Source: a virus
Strand: one strand, 5' to 3'
Length of the DNA: 25,625 nt
Virus record (IMG/VR): IMGVR_UViG_3300025131_000374
Location: 1-25,625 of that record
Position numbers and translations under genes: made by a program. Shown here in pieces: positions 9,597-16,204 of the stretch (its first letter is position 1; the number at the start of each line of letters is the position of its first letter). The notes below the pieces were generated by a model. The model had not been told where the DNA came from and searched no databases. It saw only the letters and a list, made by a program, of their open reading frames with translations.

Positions 9597-9626
9597 TTGA
9601 CAACCCTATAGAGAGGGTTTTATGAT
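9597..9626 (+). promoter_or_regulatory. Sigma70-like promoter of the lysis cassette with palindromic spacer
   Basis: TTGACA at 9597-9602 is a perfect -35 box. TATGAT at 9621-9626, 18 bp away, matches five of six -10 bases. The spacer holds an inverted repeat, AACCCT at 9602-9607 and AGGGTT at 9614-9619, suitable for a dimeric repressor or a hairpin. The -10 box overlaps the ATG of the gene starting at 9622, so transcripts from here should begin inside that gene and serve mainly the endolysin, holin and spanin genes. The same bases also hold that gene's ribosome site. Confidence 0.55.
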
Positions 9627-9918
9627 ATACAAGACTGCAATTCTAGCATTGAGTATGTTTTTTATGCTTGGTGCTACTACTCCGACCCAAGAGAAAAAAG
9701 AAGTAATTCGATTTGTTATGCCTGCAAATATGTCTAATTGTTTCATTCCTTTGCCCTGTAATGCGTATGCGATAGGCTATAACACTATGGGTACAGGTAT
9801 AAGGTTTTCAGATGAGATCGTTATTCGAGTGGATCAGAAATGCTTACGAGAAAAAATTCTGCCCTTGCTTAAGAAAGATGGGAATGGAGAAGAACTCAAA
9901 ATTCGATTCGGCTTTTAA
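9622..9918 (+). CDS. Small exported protein of unknown function
   Basis: This 98-residue protein has a typical signal peptide: MIYK, a hydrophobic core (ILALSMFFMLGA), then a polar region, so it is probably exported to the periplasm. The mature part has three cysteines (within NCFIPLPCNAY and QKCLRE). A lipobox is not evident. It lies just before the endolysin gene and overlaps its start by 35 bases, so it is probably part of the lysis or host-takeover unit. GAGAGGG serves as ribosome site and lies inside the hairpin and promoter described separately. No family is recognised. Confidence 0.55.
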   Translation: MIYKTAILALSMFFMLGATTPTQEKKEVIRFVMPANMSNCFIPLPCNAYAIGYNTMGTGIRFSDEIVIRVDQKCLREKILPLLKKDGNGEELKIRFGF

Positions 9919-10393
9919 GAGGTTAATGATATTTGAAGGTGGGCACGTTATAGATGAACGAGATGCAGGTGGTGAAACGAAGTACGGAATCTCTAAGCGT
10001 TCCTATCCACACCTAAATATAAAATCTCTCACTAAGAAACAGGCGAAAGAAATATATCGCACAGACTGGTGGGAGAAATACAAGTACGACAAGATGGCTA
10101 CCATGTGTGACGGAGACTACTCAGAAGTAGCGTATCGGTTGTTTATCCTCGCAGTGAACATAGGGCCCAAGTCCGCCCACAAATGTTTGCAACGAGGATT
10201 ACTAGCCTGTGGTGAGGAATTAGATATTGATGGAATCATAGGAGAGCAAACAAAGAGACTGTTATTAAGTAACGGGCATAAAATAATATATCCGTTCAGG
10301 TCTGAAGCTGCTGGTTTTTACAGAGCCTTAGTAGCAGGTAGACCAGAACTAAAACCCTTTTTAAAAGGTTGGCTCGATAGAGCCTATTCATAA
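9884..10393 (+). CDS. Endolysin, glycoside hydrolase family 108 (N-acetylmuramidase type)
   Basis: This protein of about 169 residues has the GH108 (COG3926) pattern. Near the N-terminus, FEGGHVIDERDAGGETKYGI carries the catalytic glutamate (residue 18 from this start). LTKKQAKEIYRTDWW follows, and the C-terminal part (RALVAGRPELKPFLKGWLDR) matches the peptidoglycan-binding region of these enzymes. It should cut the glycan backbone of murein. The frame is open much further upstream, to 9812, but that stretch overlaps the previous gene and adds a Cys-rich run unlike the family. ATGs at 9878 and 9884 both fit the family length, and the choice is uncertain by two codons. There is no signal peptide, so release should depend on the holin-like protein encoded next. 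Confidence 0.87.
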   Translation: MEKNSKFDSAFKRLMIFEGGHVIDERDAGGETKYGISKRSYPHLNIKSLTKKQAKEIYRTDWWEKYKYDKMATMCDGDYSEVAYRLFILAVNIGPKSAHKCLQRGLLACGEELDIDGIIGEQTKRLLLSNGHKIIYPFRSEAAGFYRALVAGRPELKPFLKGWLDRAYS

Positions 10394-10405
10394 GGAGCAA
10401 CACAA

Positions 10406-10600
10406 ATGTTTATAATTGAGTATATATCAAAGCTACCAGACGTACTTCATGCGATTACATTAATTATATCTGGTGCAAGTATTATTGCATCTATCACCCC
10501 TTCACAGGTGGATAACAATTTCTTGAATATGATATCTAAGATTATCAACACACTTTCATTCAACATTGGCAAAGCAAAGAATGCTGATGATGATGTGTAA
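10406..10600 (+). CDS. Holin-like small membrane protein
   Basis: This 64-residue protein has one hydrophobic helix (about residues 12-32, with AITLIISGASIIASITP). A C-terminal region of the form NMISKIINTLSFNIGKAKNADDD follows. Short proteins with a helix ending in a T-P motif and a closing L-x-x-N-[VI]-G-[KR]-A-K are common next to endolysins in Gram-negative phages and are usually called holin-like. AAGGAG lies eight bases before the ATG. The gene sits between endolysin and spanin genes, as expected. It probably forms or regulates the inner-membrane hole; single-span topology suggests a class III or pinholin-like form, which is inference. Confidence 0.65.
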   Translation: MFIIEYISKLPDVLHAITLIISGASIIASITPSQVDNNFLNMISKIINTLSFNIGKAKNADDDV

Positions 10601-10602
10601 TT

Positions 10603-10824
10603 ATGTGGGGATTTATAGGAACTATCCTAAACTCCATAGGTGGTACATTTCTGAAATGGTTTTGGAGAAAGAAAGAAAATGACAGGATTGCTGACTCAGT
10701 TCATGCAGACATTGAGATTAAAAACTTGGAGAAGATCAATAAAGGTCTTCGGAGTCGTGATGCTCTTAACCATTTGCGTTGGAGGGACAGGCTGCTCCAC
10801 GCTAAATACAAACGCAAGGACTGA
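10603..10824 (+). CDS. i-spanin-like inner-membrane protein
   Basis: This 73-residue protein begins two bases after the holin-like gene and has no clear SD, so translation is probably coupled. It has a short hydrophobic N-terminal segment (WGFIGTILNSIGGTFLKWFW) and then a highly charged helical tail (RKKENDRIADSV to the end), the topology of Rz-type i-spanins. Most of the gene overlaps the lipoprotein gene in another frame, the classic nested Rz/Rz1 arrangement. It is shorter than lambda Rz. The assignment relies mainly on the partner gene. Confidence 0.6.
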   Translation: MWGFIGTILNSIGGTFLKWFWRKKENDRIADSVHADIEIKNLEKINKGLRSRDALNHLRWRDRLLHAKYKRKD

Positions 10825-10933
10825 CGTGAGTTGCGAAGTCTTTAAGGTAATTACTTGGTCCGACAAAGATACTAAGCCTACGTTGGAACAGGTGTTCGCC
10901 CATAACAAAACTTGGGATACTATATGCCAGTAA
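10679..10933 (+). CDS. o-spanin (Rz1-like outer-membrane lipoprotein)
   Basis: The gene starts inside the i-spanin gene in a different frame and ends ten bases into the phosphoesterase gene. The 84-residue product has a basic N-terminus (KTWRRSIK), a hydrophobic core and a lipobox ending TGC, so it should be processed by signal peptidase II and acylated on that Cys. The mature part has two further cysteines and a motif common to phage Rz1-like proteins: C..FKVITWSDKDTKPTLEQV..HN..W...C. With the i-spanin it would bridge the periplasm and fuse the two membranes in the last step of lysis. This implies a Gram-negative host. The ATG at 10703 is an alternative start. Confidence 0.8.
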   Translation: MTGLLTQFMQTLRLKTWRRSIKVFGVVMLLTICVGGTGCSTLNTNARTDVSCEVFKVITWSDKDTKPTLEQVFAHNKTWDTICQ

Positions 10934-11679
10934 CTTATGCTATTTTAAATGATCTCCACGCTCCCTACCATGATAAAAAGGTACTGAACTTAGTTTTATC
11001 TTTCCTTAAAAAGAAAGAGGTGAAGATAGATGAGATTATTTTGAATGGAGATATAGTCGACTGCTATCCGATAAGTACATTTGACAAGAAACCATTTAGC
11101 CCTTCGTCTATAGATTTAGAGATAGAGGAACTAGAAAAGTTTATCAAGGAACTGCAAAAGATAACACCCAAGATTACCTATATAGCAGGAAACCATGAAG
11201 ATAGAACTAGGAAATGGATATGGAAAAATGAAGCTATCCATAGACTAGGACAAGATAGAGGAATACAGGTAAGTAAATTATCCTTCGCTACCCTGTACGG
11301 ACTAGATGAATTAGGCGTAAAGTATTTAGAGTATGGTGATGGTGTATGGCTCGGAAAATTATGGGTAACTCACGGGGAGGTCATAAGGAAGAATGCAGGA
11401 TATACAGCTAAAGCAGAATTTGACCGCAATGGGGTTTCTACATTAACAGGACATACACATAGAGTAGGAAGATATTCCCATACCAACAGAGGCGGTAGCT
11501 ATGCCTCTTGGGAGAATGGTTGTCTATGTCAATTGAAACCAGAATATATAAAGGGCATTCCAGACTGGCAACATTCTTTTGCAATAATTAACGTGGGAGA
11601 TAAGGGAATGTTCAATGTTCAACAGATAGATATTTTAAATAGGAGTTTGCTGTTCTATGGTGGCAAAGAGTATTCTTGA
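10924..11679 (+). CDS. Calcineurin-like metallophosphoesterase
   Basis: The 251-residue protein has all five blocks of the metallophosphoesterase fold: D10-x-H12 in NDLHAPYHD, GDIVD (residues 42-46), GNHED (89-93), H150 in THGEV and GHTHR (176-180). These residues bind two metal ions and cleave phosphomono- or diesters. The ATG at 10924 is preferred over an in-frame TTG at 10912, because it gives the usual short lead to the first motif. It overlaps the o-spanin gene by ten bases. Phage members of this family include nucleases, protein phosphatases and enzymes that remove nucleotide-based signals; nothing visible decides between these. It is the last confident gene of the rightward late region. 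Confidence 0.85.
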   Translation: MPVTYAILNDLHAPYHDKKVLNLVLSFLKKKEVKIDEIILNGDIVDCYPISTFDKKPFSPSSIDLEIEELEKFIKELQKITPKITYIAGNHEDRTRKWIWKNEAIHRLGQDRGIQVSKLSFATLYGLDELGVKYLEYGDGVWLGKLWVTHGEVIRKNAGYTAKAEFDRNGVSTLTGHTHRVGRYSHTNRGGSYASWENGCLCQLKPEYIKGIPDWQHSFAIINVGDKGMFNVQQIDILNRSLLFYGGKEYS

Positions 11680-11845
11680 ACTTCTAGATAATAAACCAAA
11701 TGCAAATCAATTTGATTTCTTAAATAAAAAGGGCACACCCCCAGTCATAGAAAGGGTGTGCCCTGAGTCACATCATCAAGAAGAAACTGGAGGAAAACTC
11801 CCTGATGATGCACCACGTAATGAATCCTCTCTCTCACAGCAATGA
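11657..11845 (+). CDS. Doubtful small open frame after the phosphoesterase
   Basis: A 62-codon frame starts within the phosphoesterase gene. AGGAG lies about 11 bases upstream, which is rather far for a ribosome site. The first ~27 codons read like ordinary coding sequence (ILELLDNKPNANQFDFLNKK). The rest runs through the hairpin terminator of the opposite operon and overlaps the end of the minus-strand gene at 11776-11955. I see no family. It could be a real late gene or chance. Confidence 0.28.
   Translation: MVAKSILELLDNKPNANQFDFLNKKGTPPVIERVCPESHHQEETGGKLPDDAPRNESSLSQQ
11726..11763 (-). terminator. Rho-independent terminator of the leftward operon
   Basis: GGGCACACCC (11731-11740) and GGGTGTGCCC (11754-11763) form a perfect 10-bp stem with a 13-base loop. 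Read on the minus strand, the stem is followed by TTTTTATTTAA, so it ends leftward transcription. There is no T-run on the plus side. A second, weaker stem lies at 11771-11778 / 11803-11810 (CATCATCA / TGATGATG), overlapping the end of the last minus-strand gene. Confidence 0.88.
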
Positions 11846-11955
11846 ACAATTTTAGTTATCAAATAATCTCCATCGCTTAAATACTTTTTAACAGTAAATC
11901 CTTGAGAGAGATGTTCCACTAAGTGAACGTGGTTAACTACTTTTGTTTCTTCCAC
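11776..11955 (-). CDS. 59-aa protein, last gene of the leftward operon
   Basis: A GTG start at 11955 has an excellent ribosome site (AGGAGAT, seven bases away). It overlaps the end of the nuclease-like gene by 23 bases, as other gene pairs in this operon do. The product reads METKVVNHVH-like at its start (with one extra Glu), continues through LVEHLSQGFTVKKYLSDGDY and ITKIVHCCERED, and ends in a Ser/Gly/Pro-rich tail. It has a Cys-Cys pair and no membrane segment. No family is recognised. The stop lies just before the operon terminator. Confidence 0.65.
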   Translation of the reverse strand: MEETKVVNHVHLVEHLSQGFTVKKYLSDGDYLITKIVHCCEREDSLRGASSGSFPPVSS

Positions 11956-12292
11956 TCTCTATCTCCTTTGGATCAATTTGAATTACAAATATTGCTAAAC
12001 CAGAATCGTCTAACATCAACGCAAGACCATCATCACTGAGAGCCTTGCGTATTGGTACTGGTATTGCCTTACATCTCTTAACCTGAAATGCGAAGGACTT
12101 TCCACTATCTAGAACCAAGTCTCCGCCAAACTGGTCTCCAGATCGTTTGTGTATATTCCAACATCTTTTTCCTTTAAACATATTTAGAAGAAAGGATTGG
12201 AAAATTCGATTTCCTTCCGAACCCCTTCTCCTGTTAGACCGAGCAATAGAGGCTTTACTTCTCGAATTCAAACTGTGTTTCCGTTGTACCAT
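11933..12292 (-). CDS. PD-(D/E)xK-like nuclease (Holliday-junction resolvase / VRR-Nuc type)
   Basis: The 119-residue protein has a basic N-terminus (NRRRGSEGNRIFQSFL, with E26). KRSGDQFGGDLVLDSGKSFAFQVKRC follows as two halves, giving D58 and Q70-V-K72. An acidic residue in the first helix, then D, then [E/Q]-x-K on a strand is the metal-binding core of PD-(D/E)xK nucleases. The QxK form is known from VRR-Nuc and some resolvases. The size suits a phage resolvase acting late in replication or recombination. The ATG at 12292 (GAGG and GGAG upstream) is preferred to an in-frame TTG at 12307. Function is inferred from the motif pattern only. Confidence 0.6.
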   Translation of the reverse strand: MVQRKHSLNSRSKASIARSNRRRGSEGNRIFQSFLLNMFKGKRCWNIHKRSGDQFGGDLVLDSGKSFAFQVKRCKAIPVPIRKALSDDGLALMLDDSGLAIFVIQIDPKEIESGRNKSS

Positions 12293-12494
12293 ATCTCCAT
12301 TCCTCAAAATCCGACTGATAAATTCTTATGTGTCCTCTCCTCCCGTTCCCTAAATCTGCTCTGTGTACTCTTCTAAAAACACCTGCTTTGACCATCTCTC
12401 TCACTGTATGAGTAGAGTACCCCATTATAGTTGCGATATCATTTACAGTCAACATACGTTCTATTCCATCGTCATGTTCTGCCTTTGTTTCCAT
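12255..12494 (-). CDS. Small helix-turn-helix DNA-binding protein (excisionase/MerR-like)
   Basis: The 79-residue protein carries LTVNDIATIMGYSTHTVREMV (given here in two halves: LTVNDIATIMGY and STHTVREMV), the standard HTH_17/excisionase winged-helix start, followed by a basic wing (GRRGHIRIYQ) and the common ending SDFEEW. Such proteins bind short DNA sites as architectural factors or repressors. It overlaps its upstream helicase gene by 23 bases and its downstream nuclease gene by 38. It is the only obvious site-specific regulator in the window, so it is a candidate binder of the repeat array and palindromes at 20.6-21.0 kb; that link is inference. Confidence 0.8.
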   Translation of the reverse strand: METKAEHDDGIERMLTVNDIATIMGYSTHTVREMVKAGVFRRVHRADLGNGRRGHIRIYQSDFEEWRYGTTETQFEFEK

Positions 12495-13764
12495 ATCCCG
12501 ATTCTCCTTTGATTAAATCGTGTTCGTTATAAGGTACTTGTTTTTTCCATTCAAAATTTCCATCTGAATATATTTTATATTCTAAACTTGCTTGACGTAA
12601 TGCCAGATTTGATTTGACATGAACAATAACACTTCTATCTGATGTTCTGTCTAAGTCTATTTCTTCCTTAACCACTCCCACTAACATCATACTTCTCGCT
12701 AACCCTGACAAACCACTACTACCTGATAACCTGTAAATAGCTTCAGAAGACTGAGATTTGTTTAGATGACTGACACAAACGATTGCACAGTCTTGCTCTC
12801 TCGCTTCCACTAATAAATCAGACAATACTTCTCTTATCTCGTTGTCCGAACTTGTATTAATGTAAGAGGGAAAGAAATGGTTTAGAGGATCAATGACAAC
12901 CATCTTTGCTCTAGTTTCTCTTATCATCTGTTTTATTTCTTCTATACCGTCTTCTGTAAAGTGAATCCCTTCGTCGTAGGAATAAATTTGTCGCATATTC
13001 ACATTGCCTTCGCCAAACCCTTCGAGTCTTTCTTTTAATATGCTACTACTATCTTCTCCTAATAAGAAAAGACTCCTAAATGGTTTAAAAGAGGGTTGAA
13101 ATGGAAGTCCAGTTCCCACAGAACCTGCTGATGCCAGTGCTGAGGTTATGAAACTTTTACCACAGCCGGGCAATCCGAACAGGATTGTCAGATACCCTCT
13201 CGGTATCCTATTATCCCACAACCAGTTTACCTTTTCAGTTTCCACTTCACTCATTCTCTTCAACTTCTGTGAAGGCATCTCAATCACCTTCGCATTTTTA
13301 ACTATGCCTTTTAAACGTGGTAGTGTACCTCTTCTTTCCTCTATCCACTCCACAAAATCTTCTGTAGGGAACAGGTCGGGTAAGGATATAATCTTACAAC
13401 TTATCTTCTCTTTCAATAAATCGGTAGCAAAGTCCTTCGCATATTTCTCTCCTGCATTGTCATTGTCTTTGATAATTACTGCTCTTTCCACATTCATTTC
13501 CTTTAACCATTTTGCACAAGAAGGATCGACGTTACTTCCATTCGGAGAACAAGTAGCTTTCCACCCTGTAAACTCAATAAACTTCTCTACCGCCTTCTCC
13601 CCTTCTAGAATGAACACAGTTCTTTGGTTTCGGAGAGTATCTAGTTTATAAGGAATCGCTCTTTTTAATGGCTTTTTCCAAAAGAAAGTCTTTCCCTTGT
13701 CGGTATCTTTTCTTGTTTTTATGCCGACTGTTCTTCCTAGATGATCTTTGTACTCGTACTCCAC
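12472..13764 (-). CDS. Primase-helicase: Toprim domain plus RecA-like ATPase
   Basis: The 430-residue protein has a Toprim domain (EGEKAVEKF at 54-62; DNDNAGEKY at 100-108) and then a RecA/AAA_25-type ATPase with Walker A GLPGCGKS (197-204) and Walker B MVVIDP (288-293), followed by SHLNKS and SGSSGLSGLARS. It should unwind DNA and, with the zinc-finger protein encoded just upstream, make primers. It starts with GTG at 13764, with AAAGGAGG nine bases before it, inside the zinc-finger gene, and an in-frame stop directly precedes the GTG. So the protein is made separately and is not a visible fusion. The N-terminus (YEYKDHLGRTVG) is the usual start of the linker to Toprim, so nothing seems lost. 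Confidence 0.88.
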   Translation of the reverse strand: MEYEYKDHLGRTVGIKTRKDTDKGKTFFWKKPLKRAIPYKLDTLRNQRTVFILEGEKAVEKFIEFTGWKATCSPNGSNVDPSCAKWLKEMNVERAVIIKDNDNAGEKYAKDFATDLLKEKISCKIISLPDLFPTEDFVEWIEERRGTLPRLKGIVKNAKVIEMPSQKLKRMSEVETEKVNWLWDNRIPRGYLTILFGLPGCGKSFITSALASAGSVGTGLPFQPSFKPFRSLFLLGEDSSSILKERLEGFGEGNVNMRQIYSYDEGIHFTEDGIEEIKQMIRETRAKMVVIDPLNHFFPSYINTSSDNEIREVLSDLLVEAREQDCAIVCVSHLNKSQSSEAIYRLSGSSGLSGLARSMMLVGVVKEEIDLDRTSDRSVIVHVKSNLALRQASLEYKIYSDGNFEWKKQVPYNEHDLIKGESGYGNKGRT

Positions 13765-13978
13765 TTAAATCTTCCTCCTTTAAATTAAGGGAAGACAAGA
13801 TATCCTCAGTAGTGCAACCTGACCTACATTTAACTACGACTCTTCCACTGACATTGGATTCAAACCAGTAAAGAGAGGGATTCTTGTCATTATGACTTGG
13901 GCAAAGTCCTCTCCACCAACTACCATTGGGAGAAGACCTTGCCTTTTTTATGTAACTACTAAACTCTTCACAATTCAC
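13646..13978 (-). CDS. Primase zinc-finger protein (CHC2-like), overlapping the helicase gene
   Basis: The 110-residue protein has a zinc-ribbon: C26-x2-H29 in GLCPSHNDKNPSL and later CRSGCTTEDIL, the arrangement of CHC2-type primase zinc fingers that read the primer start site. It ends in a basic tail rich in Arg, Lys and Ser (from SSRKNSRHKNKKRYR). That tail is read in a different frame over the first 119 bases of the Toprim-helicase gene. The GTG start overlaps the stop of the sugar dehydrogenase gene (GTGA). In most phages this finger is fused to the Toprim domain; here the two are separate proteins from overlapping frames. Confidence 0.8.
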   Translation of the reverse strand: MNCEEFSSYIKKARSSPNGSWWRGLCPSHNDKNPSLYWFESNVSGRVVVKCRSGCTTEDILSSLNLKEEDLSGVRVQRSSRKNSRHKNKKRYRQGKDFLLEKAIKKSDSL

Positions 13979-15372
13979 AGTGAAAACACCTTCCTCTTAC
14001 TATCGTCGTCAGGGTGATAAAACTTTATTTTTTTTGGATAAGTGTTACAGCAATCGACTATCGCATTTGCTTCCACAAATAGTTCTGTATAGTAGTGTTG
14101 ATATTTAGAATTTGGAAGACAATGGAACTTATCTATTGTTTCTACTGAAAATGGAAATGGCTGACAGATAACCACACAGTCTGACTTCTTCACTGCGTCC
14201 ATGCCAAACTCTACGCTACTTACCTGTCTATCTTTAGAGAGCCACATCTTAGGAATAAGAGGGTCGTAGTATTCGACGTTTGCCTTCTTCTCCTCTAGTA
14301 TTTTCCAAATATCACGACAAGCACTCTCTCTACTGTCTGCAACCTCTGGTTTATAGGAAGCACCCAATAATAAAATGTTAGAACCCGCAATTTCTTTAGA
14401 TTGCGTGATTTCTAAAGATTTCCCAATCAATCCTGTTATGTGGTAAGGAACAGAATTATGTATTGCCAACGCCTTCTCTACCAGACCTAGAGTGAACCCA
14501 TTTTTTCTTGCACCAAAAGCTAAAGCGGTAGCATCTATGCCTATGCAATGGCCACCGATTCCAGCACTTGGTCTGAATGCGTGGTATCCAAAAGGTTTTG
14601 TCTCCGCTCCCTGACATATCTCCCAAATATCTAAACCAACTTCAGAAACATACTGAGACAACTCTTGTATTAACCCTATCCCAACCATTCTAAAACTGTT
14701 CTCTAGAAGTTTAATTGCTTCCGCACACTCTACCGAACTGACAGGAACTGCCTTCGTTATCTTGGTATAGAGTGTCTCGGTCAACTTCTTACAGTTCTCT
14801 GTAATACCAGATGTTATCTTTGGTACATCATGAATAGTGTATTCTTTATTGTTAGGGTCAACTCTCTCTGGTGAACAACCAACAAATACATCCACCCCCA
14901 CCTCTAATGGAGTTTCCACTTCCCCTTTTTTATCTAGGGATTGTTTCTTTAGTTTCTTTGCAATTTTTCCCCTAGTTACCCCAATAGGTACAGTAGACTC
15001 TAGTATAATCAACTTCCCTTTCAGAGAGGGGAGTCCCTTCAACGTCTTTAACACTTCTTCAATCGAAGACATATCAGGTACCCCTCGCTTACTCAAAGGT
15101 GTTGGTACACAGATGATAACTACATCTGCATTTCTTATGTGTGATGGGTCGTCGTTCACTTCAAATCTCAGTAATTGATATTCAGGTTTCGACATCATAT
15201 CCCTGAGTTTCGCAATTCGTTTGGAACTTAATTCATACCCCGTTACCTCATACTCCTGTTGTGAAAATGCAGATGCAATACTTGCACCTACAAATCCACA
15301 ACCTATTACGGATATCTTTGCAGACTTATCTTTAATCTTTTCTAATAAACTAGAATGGTATATCATCTTCAT
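13975..15372 (-). CDS. UDP-glucose/GDP-mannose dehydrogenase family enzyme (likely UDP-HexNAc dehydrogenase)
   Basis: The 465-residue enzyme is complete for the family. It has an NAD-binding GCGFVG (24-29), VPTPL (89-93), ESTVPIG (125-131), SPERVDPN (167-174), the conserved lysine in AEAIKLLENSFR (K221) and the catalytic cysteine in GIGGHCIGID (C276). The C-terminal sugar-binding domain has LLLGASYKPEVADSRES. These enzymes oxidise C6 of a UDP-sugar in two steps to a uronic acid. The GGHC context and length recall the WbpA/TviB group that uses UDP-GlcNAc or similar, but the substrate is not certain. It overlaps the annealing-protein gene by 23 bases and the primase gene by four, so it is an integral part of a replication operon, an unusual place for a sugar enzyme. 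Confidence 0.88.
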   Translation of the reverse strand: MKMIYHSSLLEKIKDKSAKISVIGCGFVGASIASAFSQQEYEVTGYELSSKRIAKLRDMMSKPEYQLLRFEVNDDPSHIRNADVVIICVPTPLSKRGVPDMSSIEEVLKTLKGLPSLKGKLIILESTVPIGVTRGKIAKKLKKQSLDKKGEVETPLEVGVDVFVGCSPERVDPNNKEYTIHDVPKITSGITENCKKLTETLYTKITKAVPVSSVECAEAIKLLENSFRMVGIGLIQELSQYVSEVGLDIWEICQGAETKPFGYHAFRPSAGIGGHCIGIDATALAFGARKNGFTLGLVEKALAIHNSVPYHITGLIGKSLEITQSKEIAGSNILLLGASYKPEVADSRESACRDIWKILEEKKANVEYYDPLIPKMWLSKDRQVSSVEFGMDAVKKSDCVVICQPFPFSVETIDKFHCLPNSKYQHYYTELFVEANAIVDCCNTYPKKIKFYHPDDDSKRKVFSL

Positions 15373-16204
15373 CTACTCCTTGCGTTTCAGTCTCCACTAA
15401 CTCCGCTTCCTCTTCCCCTTTCGATACCTGTTTTAAACCTATCTGTATGGCACTCATTATAGTTTGCTTATCGTCAGAACTAATATAACGAATACTGTCT
15501 GGACTCTGTATAGGGATTCTTTTCTTTGCTATCTTGTCGTAAACCATAAACTTACTATCGAAGATGTAATCCCAAATCTGACCGAAGGTAACTCCACTCG
15601 CCTCTCCTGCTTTTTGCATATCTCCTGCCCACTTTTGAGTGATAGCTTCATCATTCCCATTGTCATCTTTACCCCAGAACCAATGTTCAGATTTAGATGG
15701 TGCACCTTCGTGAACTTTAGGACTGGCAGGTTTGCCATTCGACGAAGGTACACTTGTGGTCTTTTGGGTAGGAGTTTTGCGTACAATCGATTCTCCGTCG
15801 TTATCCGACTCTGGACAAGATAATCCGAAAAATCCACTCAACATATACCTTTTTTGGTACGTCGTATAGCTACCGAAATCCTGTGGGTTCTCCATTACCG
15901 AATCTGGAATAGAGATACAGGACTCTTGAAACTCTTCGCTATCTTTATCCACTACCTGTAACTTTAGGATGTTTCTACCACTCCCTGCATTACAAAACTT
16001 AAACACATGGAACAATCCACTACTCTCCAATGGTCTTTTTATAACTTTATACATATCGTCTAAAGTAGAATAGTCGCTATTGAAAAATGGATTTTTACCA
16101 CTTTTCATTACAAACAACTTATCTATTTCATACTGACATTTTGCTCTTTTTTGTCTAAAGGACAAAGGTTTTTTCTTAGTACTTTTTGTTTCTTCTGTTG
16201 GCAT
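15350..16204 (-). CDS. ERF-family single-strand annealing protein with SSB-like tail
   Basis: The 284-residue protein has the ERF core: NPFFNSDYSTLDDMYKVIKR (38-57), PLESSGLFHVFKF, then NPQDFGSYTTYQKRYMLSG (106-124) and the acidic PESDNDGES. ERF proteins anneal homologous single strands in phage recombination and genome circularisation. The C-terminus ends DEDDIPF, the same type of acidic, Pro-Phe tail used by bacterial SSB to recruit partners. A linker with Ser, Pro and Lys and a second small domain (residues ~175-250) lie between. GAGGGAG lies eight bases before the ATG. It is probably the recombinase of the leftward operon. Confidence 0.82.
   Translation of the reverse strand: MPTEETKSTKKKPLSFRQKRAKCQYEIDKLFVMKSGKNPFFNSDYSTLDDMYKVIKRPLESSGLFHVFKFCNAGSGRNILKLQVVDKDSEEFQESCISIPDSVMENPQDFGSYTTYQKRYMLSGFFGLSCPESDNDGESIVRKTPTQKTTSVPSSNGKPASPKVHEGAPSKSEHWFWGKDDNGNDEAITQKWAGDMQKAGEASGVTFGQIWDYIFDSKFMVYDKIAKKRIPIQSPDSIRYISSDDKQTIMSAIQIGLKQVSKGEEEAELVETETQGVDEDDIPF

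Noticed and set aside
9812-9883. Longer endolysin start
   Set aside because: It would overlap most of the end of the exported-protein gene, has no good ribosome site, and adds residues not seen in GH108 enzymes.
11764-11810. Second terminator (CATCATCA/TGATGATG)
   Set aside because: The loop is long, there is no T-run on either side, and it lies inside a coding end; only the stem at 11731-11763 fits a terminator.
13646-13764. Sequencing frameshift breaking one primase-helicase gene
   Set aside because: The downstream frame has its own strong SD and GTG directly after an in-frame stop, and its N-terminus is complete, so two genes are the simpler reading. It stays possible.
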